64,000 nucleotides of DNA from Burkholderia sp. SRS-46 (GTDB lineage: Bacteria > Pseudomonadota > Gammaproteobacteria > Burkholderiales > Burkholderiaceae), in assembly GCF_004343775.1 (NCBI RefSeq), contig NZ_PTXL01000009.1:124001-188000 (forward strand). The letters run 5' to 3'. The notes under the pieces are model-generated. The model did no database searches, had not been told where the DNA came from, and worked only from the letters and a program-made list of their open reading frames with translations. A program made the position numbers and the translations under genes. Below are positions 33,182 through 41,971 of the stretch, one piece after another (the first letter of the stretch is position 1; every line of letters begins with the position of its first letter).

Positions 33182-34204
33182 ATGACAGACAGACAGAAAA
33201 AACAGTGGGTGACCGCGTCCGACGTCGCGGCGCGGGCCGGCGTGTCGCGCTCGGCGGTGTCGCGGGCGTTCTCGCCGACGGCAAGCATCGCGCCCGAGAC
33301 GCGCGAACGCGTGATGCATGCGGCACGCGCGCTCGGCTACCAGGTGAACCTGATCGCGCGCGACATGATCACGCAGCGCAGCAGCATGATCGGCGTCGTC
33401 ACCGCGGGCTTCGAGAATCCGTTTCGCGCGCGCCTGCTGTCCGACCTGCTGGCGGCGCTCGGGCATCACGCGCTCACGCCGCTCGTGACCAACGCGGAAG
33501 ACCCGCGCCAGATCCGCCAGTCGCTCGAGCGGCTGCTCAGCTACCGGATCGCCGGCCTCGTGATGACGTCCGCGTCGCCGCCGCTGTCGGTCGCGCGCCA
33601 GTATCTCGCGCACCGGATTCCGGTCGTGATGATCAACCGCGCGGCGAACCTGCCGGGCGCGGACGTCGTCGTCAGCGACAACGCGGACGGCGCCGGCCAC
33701 GCGGCGCGGATGCTCGCGCAGGCGGGCGCGCGACGGCTCGCGTTCGTCGGGCCGCGCGCGACGAGCTACAGCGCGAACGCGCGTGCCGCCGCCTTCGTCG
33801 ATGCGCTCCGTCAGCACACGCCCGGCGACACGGTGCAGGTTCAGGTGCACGTTACGCAGTCCGACACTTATGCATGCGGCGTCGACGCCGCACAGCAGTT
33901 GCTGGCCGGCGATGCCCGTCCCGACGGCGTGTTCTGCTCGTCCGACCTGCTCGCGCTGGGCGTGATCGACACCGCGCGGCACCGCTTCGGCCTGCGCGTG
34001 CCGGACGACCTGCGCGTGATCGGCTTCGACGACATTCCCGCCGCCGCCTACGACGGCTACGCGCTGACGACCTTCCGGCAGGACACGCAGGGCCTCGCGA
34101 ACGCGGCCGTCGGCATGCTCGCCGAGCGGATGCGGGCGTTCTCGGGCCCGTCGCGCACGCAGGTCGTGCCGGTGACGCGCGTGATCCGTCACAGTTGCGG
34201 CTGA
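33182..34204 (+). CDS. LacI family transcriptional regulator
   Basis: The 340-residue protein has an N-terminal LacI HTH with hinge (VTASDVAARAGVSRSAVSRA, ending AARALGYQVN) and a periplasmic-binding-like effector domain (GVVTAGFENPFRARLLSDLL, ARRLAFVGPRATSYSANARA, VIGFDDIPAAAYDGYALTTF). It stands between a divergent PI-PLC-like gene and a convergent ABC importer. A perfect 20-bp palindrome of LacI type lies in front of the binding-protein gene of that importer (37290-37309), making it the likely regulator of sugar or polyol uptake. Confidence 0.91.
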   Translation: MTDRQKKQWVTASDVAARAGVSRSAVSRAFSPTASIAPETRERVMHAARALGYQVNLIARDMITQRSSMIGVVTAGFENPFRARLLSDLLAALGHHALTPLVTNAEDPRQIRQSLERLLSYRIAGLVMTSASPPLSVARQYLAHRIPVVMINRAANLPGADVVVSDNADGAGHAARMLAQAGARRLAFVGPRATSYSANARAAAFVDALRQHTPGDTVQVQVHVTQSDTYACGVDAAQQLLAGDARPDGVFCSSDLLALGVIDTARHRFGLRVPDDLRVIGFDDIPAAAYDGYALTTFRQDTQGLANAAVGMLAERMRAFSGPSRTQVVPVTRVIRHSCG

Positions 34205-34244
34205 TGCCGGCCGCGACGCGCCCGGCCCGCCCCGCCCAGCCGGT

Positions 34245-35138
34245 TCACTTCAGCCCGCCCGCGAAGCCGCGCAGCAGATAGCGCTGCACATACCCCGCGA
34301 CCGCGAGCGTCGGCAACGACGCGATCAGCCCCGCGCTCATCAGGTCGCCCCAGTCGATGCCGTTCTCGGTCACGTAGCCCGCGATCGCGAGCGGCAGCGT
34401 GAAGCGGCTCGGCGTCAACACGAACAGCAGCGCGAGCAGGAACTCGTTCCAGGCGGCGATGAACACGAAGATCGCGGTGGCGATCAGGCCGGGCGCGCAC
34501 AGCGGCAGCACGATCTGCACGAGCCGCCGCGCGAGCCCCGCGCCGTCGATGCAGGCGGCCTCCTCGTATTCGACGGGCACGTCGCGCACGAACGCGAGCA
34601 GCATCCAGATCGCCATCGGCAGCGCGTAGAGCTGGTACGCGAGCATCAGGCCGGGCGACGAATCGAGCAGGTGCAGCCGCTTCGCGAGCGCGAACAGCGG
34701 CACCGCGATCGTGATCGGCGGCATCAGCTTGAGCGCCAGCACGAGCACCAGAAACAGCAGGTCCAGCCGCGCGGGAAAGCGCAGCCGCACGAGCGCATAG
34801 GCGGCCGGAAACGCGAGCGACAGCGCGAGCAGCGTCGTGCCGAAGCCGACCAGCAGCGAATTCAAAAGCGGGCCGCCGATGCCGCTCGTCCAGACCGACG
34901 CGAAATGCTCGAGCGTCGGCGCGGCCGGCCAGAGCCGCAGCGGATGATCGAGACGCTCGAGCGTCGGCATGAACGCCGCGCCCGCCATCCACAGGCACGG
35001 CAGCAGCAGCACCGCCAGCGCGAGCGCGCGCAGCGCCCACGGCATGGCCCGTGCGAACGCGGCGCGGCCGCGCGCGGGCCGCGACGTGGCGCGCGCGCCG
35101 TGCGGCGTCACGCGCGCCGCTTGCGAACCGTTTGCCAT
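34245..35138 (-). CDS. Carbohydrate ABC transporter permease (MalG type)
   Basis: The 297-residue inner-membrane protein carries the binding-protein-dependent permease EAA loop (VEYEEAACIDGAGLARRLVQ and IVLPLCAPG) that contacts the ATPase. Hydrophobic helices run through the rest, including a first one at about residues 31-52. It overlaps the end of the upstream permease gene by 31 bp on the same strand. With that permease and the binding protein it forms a CUT1-type sugar importer. No ATPase gene follows; the next gene is the convergent lacI. Confidence 0.9.
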   Translation of the reverse strand: MANGSQAARVTPHGARATSRPARGRAAFARAMPWALRALALAVLLLPCLWMAGAAFMPTLERLDHPLRLWPAAPTLEHFASVWTSGIGGPLLNSLLVGFGTTLLALSLAFPAAYALVRLRFPARLDLLFLVLVLALKLMPPITIAVPLFALAKRLHLLDSSPGLMLAYQLYALPMAIWMLLAFVRDVPVEYEEAACIDGAGLARRLVQIVLPLCAPGLIATAIFVFIAAWNEFLLALLFVLTPSRFTLPLAIAGYVTENGIDWGDLMSAGLIASLPTLAVAGYVQRYLLRGFAGGLK

Positions 35139-35977
35139 ACGTATCCCGAGACGAGCAGCGCGGAGGCCGCGAGCATCAACACCGACGCGGCGCTCGCCGG
35201 CCCGACGTTGAAGAAGCGGAACCCCGTGTCGTAGATGTAGGTCGACAGCGTCTGCGTCGCGTTGCCGGGGCCGCCGCCCGTCAGCGCGTAGACCTTGTCG
35301 AACAGCTTGAACGTATCGATCGAGCGCAGCAGCAGCGCCAGCCCGATCTGCGGCGCGGCGAGCGGCAGGGTGATGTCGCGCAGGCACTGCCATTCGCTCG
35401 CGCCGTCGGTGCGCGCGGCTTCGTACAGCTCCTGCGGAATCGACTGCAAGCCGGCAAGCACGATCAGGAACGCCATCGGCGTCCACTGCCACACGTCGAC
35501 GAGCATCAGCGACCCAAGCGCCAGATGCGGATCCGACAGCCAGCGCACGCCGTCCAGGCCGACCGTCGCGAGCAGCGCGTTCAGGAAGCCGTCGAAGTTG
35601 AGCCAGTTGCGCCAGATCGCCGAGCAGACGAGCGTCGACAGCATCATCGGCAGGATCGCGAGCGGCAGCGCGAGGCGGCGCCCCGGGAACGCGCGCACGA
35701 ACAGCAGCGCGAGACCGAAGCCGAGCACCACCTCGGCCAGCGACGCCGCGATCGTGAAGCGCAGCGTGTTGCCGAAGCCGGCCGCGAAAGCGTCGTCGGC
35801 GAGCACCGCGCGATAGTTCGCGAGGCCCGCGAACGCGCGGCGGCCCGCCGTGTAATCGACCTGGCAGAACGAATCGATCAGCACCTGCGCGACCGGATAC
35901 AGCGCGAGCGCGACCAGCACCAGCAGCGCGGGCCCGAGCAGCGCGACGAACGGCAGCGTGCGGCCAAGCGGCTTCAT
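35108..35977 (-). CDS. Sugar ABC transporter permease (MalF/UgpA type)
   Basis: The 289-residue membrane protein is the first permease of the importer, with about six helices and the EAA motif IPQELYEAARTDGASEWQCL followed by ITLPLAAPQIGLALL. It starts 34 bp after the binding-protein gene and overlaps the second permease gene, so the three are one operon. The substrate is probably a sugar, polyol or glycerophosphodiester, judging by family and by the LacI regulator and PI-PLC neighbours. Confidence 0.9.
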   Translation of the reverse strand: MKPLGRTLPFVALLGPALLVLVALALYPVAQVLIDSFCQVDYTAGRRAFAGLANYRAVLADDAFAAGFGNTLRFTIAASLAEVVLGFGLALLFVRAFPGRRLALPLAILPMMLSTLVCSAIWRNWLNFDGFLNALLATVGLDGVRWLSDPHLALGSLMLVDVWQWTPMAFLIVLAGLQSIPQELYEAARTDGASEWQCLRDITLPLAAPQIGLALLLRSIDTFKLFDKVYALTGGGPGNATQTLSTYIYDTGFRFFNVGPASAASVLMLAASALLVSGYVWQTVRKRRA

Positions 35978-36011
35978 GTGCGGCCTGCGTCGAATGCGTC
36001 GGCGCGGATCG

Positions 36012-37250
36012 TCACTTGCCCGCCGTGGCCATCGCCTGCGCGATCTTCTGCTGCGCCTGGCGCAGCGCGGCGTCGGGCGCGGCCTGCCCCGTCAGCGCGA
36101 GCTGCAGCTGGTCGCCGAGGATGCTCTCGATCTGCTGCCAGTCCTTCACGCGCGGCCGCGCGCGGCCCGCTTCGAGCGCCTTCAGCTGATCGGGGTACCA
36201 GCGGTACTGACGCACCAGCGCCGGATCCTCGAACACGCTCTTGCGGGTCGGCGGAATGCCGAGCGTGGCGAGGCGCGTCTGCGTGCCGCGCGACGTCAGG
36301 TAAGCGAGGAAATCCTGCGCGAGCTTCGCGTGCGGCGCATCCTTCGGAATCGCCATCTGCCAGATGCCGAGCATCGGCGCGGGGCCGGCCGTCTGCCCCG
36401 GCGGCGCCTGCAGCGCGATCTGGCCGGCCACGCGCGACTGCTTCGGATCGTCGAGCGCCGGCACCCACGCGGGCCACACTTCGATCGCCTGCGCGGCGGT
36501 GCCGCGCTGCAGCGCATCGCGCACTTCCGCCGCGCCGTACACGTCGACGTCCTTCGGCGCGTACGCCTTCAGCGCGAGGAAGGTCTTGAGCGCGGCCTGC
36601 GCCTCGCGCGAATCGATCGTCACGTTGCCCGCGCGATCAAGCACGTCGCCGCCGTACGCCCACAGGATCGGCAGGAACCCCGTCACCACCGGGTTGCCCT
36701 TGGTGCCGCGGAACACCACGCCGGTCAGGCTCTTGTCCGCGCCGCCGAGCGTCTGCGCGATCTTCAGCACGTCGTCCCAGCTGCGCGGCGGCTGCAGCTT
36801 GAATTTCGCGAGCAGATCCTTGCGGTACGCGAACATCTCGACGTTGCCGACCACCGGCAGCGCATACAGCCCGCCCGACGCGTTGCGGCCAAGCGCGACG
36901 GTCGACGCGACCAGGTCGGCATCCGCGAGCGCGGCCGGCAGCGGCTTCAGCCAGCCGTTGCCGATGAATTCCGGCGACCACGTGTCGTCCATCATCACGA
37001 GGTCGTACGCACCGGTGCCCTCGCGCATCGACAGCTTGAGCTTCTGGTAGAGGTTCGCGTTCGGCAGCTTCAGCAGCTCGATCTCGGTGCCGGGGTGCAG
37101 CTTCGTGAAGCCGGCGACGGCGTCGGCCAGCCCCTTGCCGTAGATGTCGTCGCGGCCCGCGATGACGAGATCCGCGGCGACGGCATGCGACGCGACGACG
37201 GAGAGCGCAACGGCGGCGGACAGCGCGCGCAGGCGGCTGAAAAATGTCAT
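36012..37250 (-). CDS. Extracellular solute-binding protein (CUT1 sugar ABC importer)
   Basis: The 412-residue protein has a Sec signal peptide (MTFFSRLRALSAAVALSVVA, cleavage near SHAVAADLV). It belongs to the family 1 extracellular solute-binding proteins (YDLVMMDDTWSPEFIGNGWL; GGLYALPVVGNVEMFAYRKD). The start at 37250 follows directly from the signal sequence. It is the first gene of the importer operon and is preceded by a perfect 20-bp palindrome, the presumed LacI operator, about 40 bp upstream. The ligand is unknown. Confidence 0.91.
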   Translation of the reverse strand: MTFFSRLRALSAAVALSVVASHAVAADLVIAGRDDIYGKGLADAVAGFTKLHPGTEIELLKLPNANLYQKLKLSMREGTGAYDLVMMDDTWSPEFIGNGWLKPLPAALADADLVASTVALGRNASGGLYALPVVGNVEMFAYRKDLLAKFKLQPPRSWDDVLKIAQTLGGADKSLTGVVFRGTKGNPVVTGFLPILWAYGGDVLDRAGNVTIDSREAQAALKTFLALKAYAPKDVDVYGAAEVRDALQRGTAAQAIEVWPAWVPALDDPKQSRVAGQIALQAPPGQTAGPAPMLGIWQMAIPKDAPHAKLAQDFLAYLTSRGTQTRLATLGIPPTRKSVFEDPALVRQYRWYPDQLKALEAGRARPRVKDWQQIESILGDQLQLALTGQAAPDAALRQAQQKIAQAMATAGK

Positions 37251-37289
37251 GGTCTTCCTCACGATGGGCGCGGTGGTGGAACGGCGATC

Positions 37290-37309
37290 CGTTGCACACG
37301 TGTGCAACG
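37290..37309. promoter_or_regulatory. Perfect 20-bp palindrome, likely LacI-family operator
   Basis: CGTTGCACACGTGTGCAACG is fully self-complementary with the central CG typical of LacI-family sites. It lies 40 bp before the binding-protein start. Confidence 0.78.
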
Positions 37310-37399
37310 AAAGAGGCGGCTCGGGCCGCTCGAGACGAACGCCATTGTTCACGCCGATCGTTAAGGAATTGTGGCAGGCGGCTTCCGCCGCCGCCGCGC

Positions 37400-38617
37400 T
37401 CAGAAATTCACGCGAATGCCCGCCAGCACCGCGAGCTGCCGGCTCGAATTGCTGTTGCCGAGCACCGGGATCTGCGCGTAGTTGGCCGGGTTGCCGCCCG
37501 CGTCGGTGCCGAGCCCCGTGCCGCTCGCGAGCTGGCCGATCGCGACCGCGTACAGCGCGGTGCGCTTCGACAGGCTGTAGTTGGTGCCGACGTTCACCTG
37601 GTGGAAGCGCGTCGTGCCGCGTCCGTCGGTATGCGCGGCGTTGAAGATGTACGCGACCGCGCCCTGCCAGAACGGCGTAAGCGCATACGTGACGTTCAGC
37701 TCGCCGATGTCGAACGTGAACGCTTGCGTGCCCGGCCGCGCATCCGTCGAGAACAGGCGGCTGTCGCCGAGCCGCGTATGCGTGTACGTGAGCGCGACCG
37801 TCGCATCGCCGAGCGCGACCGAGCCGCCCGCGCCGAACGCGCGCATCGACGCGGCGTCCTGCAGCAGGCAGTACATCGCGCCCGGGTTGCCGCACGCGAA
37901 ATCGCCGATATAGCCGTTCTGGCCGCCGAGCGCCGCGTCGAGCGGCTGCCGCAGGTTCAGGTAGCCGAGCGCGAGCGACACCGGTGCACGGTTGTACGAC
38001 AGCGCCAGCGCATAGCCGCGCTTCGCGGAGAAATTGCCGGCCTGCCCGCCGAAGCTGAACGTGCCGCCGAACGTCAGGCCGTTGAAATCCGTGCTCGTGA
38101 ACTTCACGGCGTTGTTGAAGTTGAACGCGGCGTTCAGGTTGTCGACGTCGCCGAGATGCGAGCCGTACGGCGTCGACCAGTTGTTGCTCGACACGTACGC
38201 GCCGAGCATGTCGGTGTAGGAATCGTATTGCCGCCCGAGGCCGAGCGTGCCGATGCCGTCCTGCCGCAGCCCGACCCACGCCTGCCGGCTGAACGCCGTG
38301 CCGCCCTGCAGCGCCTGCCCGCTCGCGGACAGGAATTGCTGCTCGAGCGTGAACACCGCGTTCAGGCCGCCGCCGAGCGGCTCCGCACCCTGCAAGCCGA
38401 ACCGCGACGGCACGAGGTTGCCGCCACCCATCTGCCACGCATGCCCGCCGCCGACGCTGCCGTCCGCGCGCGTGAACTGCTGGTTCGTCGAGTAGATGAT
38501 GCCCGTATCCACGGTGCCGTAGAGCGTCACGCTGCCCGAGGTCTGCGCGTGCGCGTGGATGCAGGAAGCTGCAGCAGCCGCAGCTGCTGCGGCTGCCAGT
38601 CGTCGTCCGATCGTCAT
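37400..38617 (-). CDS. Gram-negative porin (OmpC-like, Burkholderiales type)
   Basis: The 405-residue outer-membrane protein has a signal peptide ending SCIHAHAQ and mature start TSGSVTLYGTVDTGIIYSTN, typical of the 16-stranded general porins of Burkholderiales. It contains GRQYDSYTDMLG and ends with the usual aromatic-terminated strand (AVLAGIRVNF). Its promoter region carries the TTTGCCGATTTGCG box shared with the permease, dehydrogenase and LuxR genes to the right, so it probably belongs to that regulon rather than to the ABC importer that follows it. Confidence 0.92.
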   Translation of the reverse strand: MTIGRRLAAAAAAAAAASCIHAHAQTSGSVTLYGTVDTGIIYSTNQQFTRADGSVGGGHAWQMGGGNLVPSRFGLQGAEPLGGGLNAVFTLEQQFLSASGQALQGGTAFSRQAWVGLRQDGIGTLGLGRQYDSYTDMLGAYVSSNNWSTPYGSHLGDVDNLNAAFNFNNAVKFTSTDFNGLTFGGTFSFGGQAGNFSAKRGYALALSYNRAPVSLALGYLNLRQPLDAALGGQNGYIGDFACGNPGAMYCLLQDAASMRAFGAGGSVALGDATVALTYTHTRLGDSRLFSTDARPGTQAFTFDIGELNVTYALTPFWQGAVAYIFNAAHTDGRGTTRFHQVNVGTNYSLSKRTALYAVAIGQLASGTGLGTDAGGNPANYAQIPVLGNSNSSRQLAVLAGIRVNF

Positions 38618-38713
38618 TCCCGTCCCCTGTTGGTTATCGCTTCGTTCTACGAATCGATGTGGTTGATGGTGTGGGTGACGGGACTCTATCCAGCGAAAAT
38701 TCCTGACCGCTAT

Positions 38714-38727
38714 CGCAAATCGGCAAA
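38714..38727 (-). promoter_or_regulatory. Shared regulon box upstream of the porin gene
   Basis: Read on the minus strand, TTTGCCGATTTGCG is followed 25 nt later by TAGAGT, a possible -10. The same box and spacing occur at 41917-41930, 44945-44957 and 45771-45784. Confidence 0.7.
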
Positions 38728-38744
38728 CGGATGCGGCGTGTGGC

Positions 38745-39683
38745 TCACGCGGGGCGCAGCGTCTGCGACGGCAGCTCGCCGAACAGGTCGCGGTACTCGC
38801 GCGCGAAGTAGCCGAGGTGCGTGAAGCCCCAGCTCGCGGCCGCCTCGCCCACGCCGAGGTGCTGCGCGGACGTCGTGCGCAGCAGGCGCCGCACTGCGTT
38901 CAGGCGGATCGTGCGCAGGTAGCCCACCGGCGTCACGTCGGCGACGCGCTGGAAGCTCGTCTGCAGCGTGCGGCGGCTGCAGCGCAGCGCGCGGCACAGC
39001 TCGAGCACGGTGACGGGCTCCTCCGGCCGCTCGCGCAGGTGCCGCTCGCAGCGGCGCACGATGTCGCTGTAGGTCGCATGCGTGATGTCGCGGCGCTCCG
39101 CGCCGACCGCCTGGTCGAGCGCATCGAGGAACATGCCGAGCATCGCGTCGCGGAACATCCGCCGCGTCGCCGCGTATTCGAGGCAGCCGGGGTTGCGTTG
39201 CGCGTCGTCGATCAGCGCCGACAACCGCACGCCGAGCGCGAGGCCCTGCGCGTCCGACAGCCGCGTCACGTGGTGCAGCTTGCGGCTGCCGGCCGCGCCG
39301 AACTCGACCTCGCACAGCTCGTCGACCAGGTCCGACGCGGCGCTGATCCCGACGAGCCCCATCCCTTCGGGCGTATGGAACTCGAAATCCTCGCCGGCGC
39401 GCAGCGCGAGCAGCGCATAGCCGTCGATCGGCTGCCCCTGGAAGGTGCCCGCGAGCGGCATCGACAGCGGCACCGCGAGCGACGTGCGGCCGGCGGGCGC
39501 GACGCCCGTCTGCGCGACGCGCCGGTTGGTGGTCTCGCGGAAGAAGTGGAAATCGTCGTACAGCACCTGCGTGACGGTGCCCTTGAACCGGCCCGGCGTC
39601 ATCTGACGGTAGACCTGATGCCAGCCCGCGATCGCGAGCCCATGGTCGTGCACGTCTTCGTGCGAGCGTGACTGGAACAACAT
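38745..39683 (-). CDS. AraC family transcriptional regulator
   Basis: The 312-residue protein starts MLFQSRSHEDVHDHGLAIAG and ends with an AraC/XylS double HTH (PVTVLELCRALRCSRRTLQT, then VGEAAASWGFTHLGYFAREY, RDLFGELPSQTLR). The N-terminal part resembles EutR-like regulators with a cupin-like sensing domain. It lies between the porin gene and the DUF3156/permease genes on the same strand, 74 bp after DUF3156, and may be co-transcribed with them. The start at 39683 is chosen over an upstream ATG at 39731 because the preceding residues look non-coding. It is one of two candidates to bind the shared box. Confidence 0.87.
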   Translation of the reverse strand: MLFQSRSHEDVHDHGLAIAGWHQVYRQMTPGRFKGTVTQVLYDDFHFFRETTNRRVAQTGVAPAGRTSLAVPLSMPLAGTFQGQPIDGYALLALRAGEDFEFHTPEGMGLVGISAASDLVDELCEVEFGAAGSRKLHHVTRLSDAQGLALGVRLSALIDDAQRNPGCLEYAATRRMFRDAMLGMFLDALDQAVGAERRDITHATYSDIVRRCERHLRERPEEPVTVLELCRALRCSRRTLQTSFQRVADVTPVGYLRTIRLNAVRRLLRTTSAQHLGVGEAAASWGFTHLGYFAREYRDLFGELPSQTLRPA

Positions 39684-39757
39684 CGGCACCTCCGGTGGAA
39701 CCCTGATCCCTTTGCACGCGGCCGCCGGCATCGTGCGGCGGCATGCGAGCCCACAGC

Positions 39758-40345
39758 TTACCTTCGCAAAAACCCGCGCAGCGCACGATCGAACGCCGCG
39801 CAGGCCGCCGACAGCGCCGCGGCCTGCTCGTCCGTCAGCCGCACGTAGCGGCGGAACGACGGCATCCGGTTCACGACCTCGCTGCCGCCGAACGGCACGA
39901 TGGCCAGGGTCCAGCGTCCGTCATCCGCGTCGATCGTGCAATCCGCCAAATGCAGGGGCCGCAGCGCCGCGGCAAGCGCCGGCTCGGCCAGCAGCGCGTC
40001 GACCGTCTGCGCGAAGCCCCGGTCGCATCCGGGCTGCGGCGCCGCGCGCACGCCGGTGCGCCGCAGCCAGCCCGTCTGCTGCACCCGCGCGCGGCCTTGC
40101 GCGGCCGGGCCGCGCGCCGTCACCGCGATCCGCACGCCGACCGTGTGCATCAGGAACTGCCGCGCGACCTGCTCGGTGGCGCTCACCCGCACGCCGTTCG
40201 GCAGCCGCGCCACCTCACTCGCTCCGCTCGCGCCGTCGCGCGCGGCGCGCAGGTCGGCCAGCACGCGCGCGGCGGTCGCGCCGGGCCGGTAGCCGGGCGG
40301 CAGCGCAGCGGGCGCGGCGCGCCAGCGGGCGAGCGCGGCCTTCAT
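39758..40345 (-). CDS. DUF3156 family protein
   Basis: The 195-residue product has the segments QVARQFLMHTVGVRIAV, TGWLRRTGVRAAP and FGGSEVVNRMPSFRRYVRLT, which I recognise as the DUF3156 family, of unknown function. The ATG overlaps the stop of the permease gene (ATGA), so the two are coupled. The family is often found next to amine or amino-acid permeases, which fits here. No catalytic motif is evident, and no signal peptide is seen. Confidence 0.78.
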   Translation of the reverse strand: MKAALARWRAAPAALPPGYRPGATAARVLADLRAARDGASGASEVARLPNGVRVSATEQVARQFLMHTVGVRIAVTARGPAAQGRARVQQTGWLRRTGVRAAPQPGCDRGFAQTVDALLAEPALAAALRPLHLADCTIDADDGRWTLAIVPFGGSEVVNRMPSFRRYVRLTDEQAAALSAACAAFDRALRGFLRR

Positions 40346-41853
40346 CCGGCAACGTGCTCGTTGCGCAGCACGTCCTCGACCGGCACCGGCTTGAACGGGT
40401 GCTTGCGCTGCACGACGACGGTCCAGAACAGCGCATACAGCGCGGTCAGCCCGAGCATCGCGCCGAACGGCACGTAGATGTCGCGCGGGTTCATGCCCGG
40501 CGGCGTGATGTACCAGATCGCGAGCACGATGCCGACGCTCGACACGATCTGCGGCAGCGGGAACCACGGCGAGCGGTACGGGCGCGGCAGGTCCGGCCGG
40601 CGGATCCGCAGCATCACGACCGATGCGGTGACGAGCAGGTACGCGGTGCCCCACGCGCAGGTCGCCGCGAGTACGAGGTGCAGGATGCTGTCGAGGTTGC
40701 CCTTGATCAGCCACGCGTGGAAGATCGGCACGACCGCCGCCGCGACGATGCCGACCACCGGCGTCCTGAAGCGCGGATGCAGGTACGCGAAGCAGCGCGG
40801 CAGCGCGCCGTCGATCGCCATCCCGTACAGGATGCGCGGCAGGCCGGCCATCAGCGTGTTGATCGTCGCGGCGCCCGCGCACAGGAACGCGATGCCGAAC
40901 CACACGCGGCCGAACGGCCCGAGCACCTGCAGCGCGAACGCGGGGATCGCGCCGGGCGTGTCGAGCAGGTGCGTGAGGCCGTCGGCGCTGACCGCGACGT
41001 TCGGCACCTGGCGGCGGATCGCCGCACCGTACAGGAACATGCAGATCGCGACGCCGACGAGGCCGAGCGCCATCGCGCGCGGAATCGTGCGGCCGGGCGT
41101 TTTCATCTCCGGCGCGAGCGGCGTGACGAACTCGCAGCCGACGAACATGAACATCGCCATCCCGACCAGCGACAGCACGGCCGGCACCGTGGTGCCGACC
41201 GCCGAGCCGCCGAACCAGCCGTCGAGCTGCACCGCCGGCGCGGCGGCCACGCCGAGGATCCCGAAGATCATCAGCGACAGCCACATGCCGGCCGTCAGCA
41301 CGATCTCGAGCTTGCTGAACACCTTGATGCCGATGATGTTGGTGATCGCGAAGGTGATCACGAGGCCGACGCCGACGAGCCACGCGCTGTTGTGCTGCTC
41401 GAACGCGGCGTTCAGCGATTCGAAGTTGACGAGCGCCATGATGCCGCTCAGGATCGTCTCCGCCGTGCCGGCGAACACGTGCACGAGGAAGTACGCGGAG
41501 ATCGTGCCGGTGATCGCCCAGAAGCGGCCGAGCCCGCACGACAGGTAATCGTAAACCGAGCCCGCGGTCGGCAGCATCGCGGCCGCCTCGGCGAAGGTCG
41601 TCGCCTGCGCCTGCATCATCACGAACGCGATGATCATCGCGACCGCGAACGCCCAGCCGCCCATCCCGAAGCCCGACGTCGCGGTGAGGATCACCGGGCT
41701 CGCCATGATGAGCCCGACGGCGCTCGCCAGCGCCGTCGGAAAGCCGACCGCGCCCGCCTTCAGCGCCGTGCCGCCTGCCTGCGCCGGCGCGCCGCCCGGC
41801 GTTGCGGTTCCCGATTCGGTGGCCGCGCTGGTAAACCCTGACGATCCCGACAT
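40342..41853 (-). CDS. APC family amino-acid/amine permease
   Basis: The 503-residue protein has about 12 membrane helices and APC-superfamily signatures (VGFPTALASAVGLIMASPVI, AAAMLPTAGSVYDYLSCGLG, EMKTPGRTIPRAMALG). It would import an amino acid or amine by proton or sodium symport. The ATG at 41853 is chosen because GGAG lies 8 nt before it; ATGs at 41865 and 41874 lack this. The upstream region has the shared regulon box. It is followed and overlapped by DUF3156. The neighbouring aminotransferase and aldehyde dehydrogenase suggest it feeds an amine-degradation pathway. Confidence 0.9.
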   Translation of the reverse strand: MSGSSGFTSAATESGTATPGGAPAQAGGTALKAGAVGFPTALASAVGLIMASPVILTATSGFGMGGWAFAVAMIIAFVMMQAQATTFAEAAAMLPTAGSVYDYLSCGLGRFWAITGTISAYFLVHVFAGTAETILSGIMALVNFESLNAAFEQHNSAWLVGVGLVITFAITNIIGIKVFSKLEIVLTAGMWLSLMIFGILGVAAAPAVQLDGWFGGSAVGTTVPAVLSLVGMAMFMFVGCEFVTPLAPEMKTPGRTIPRAMALGLVGVAICMFLYGAAIRRQVPNVAVSADGLTHLLDTPGAIPAFALQVLGPFGRVWFGIAFLCAGAATINTLMAGLPRILYGMAIDGALPRCFAYLHPRFRTPVVGIVAAAVVPIFHAWLIKGNLDSILHLVLAATCAWGTAYLLVTASVVMLRIRRPDLPRPYRSPWFPLPQIVSSVGIVLAIWYITPPGMNPRDIYVPFGAMLGLTALYALFWTVVVQRKHPFKPVPVEDVLRNEHVAG

Positions 41854-41916
41854 CCTTGTCTCCATTTCGATCATTCGATGTCGAAAAAATACGCAGGCAA
41901 AAATACCTTGAGATAG

Positions 41917-41930
41917 CGCAAATCGGCAAA
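41917..41930 (-). promoter_or_regulatory. Shared regulon box upstream of the APC permease gene
   Basis: TTTGCCGATTTGCG on the minus strand is identical to the porin box, with TATTTT starting 25 nt downstream as a possible -10. Confidence 0.7.
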
Positions 41931-41971
41931 CCGACAGGCGGCGCCCGGGCCGCCCGCGCGGCGGGGCCGCG

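Noticed and set aside
35051..36589. Plus-strand frame of 512 codons
   Set aside because: Antisense to the ABC permease and binding-protein genes; composition is typical of a shadow frame.
39712..41841. Plus-strand frame of 709 codons
   Set aside because: Antisense to the AraC upstream region, DUF3156 and permease genes, which are clearly real.
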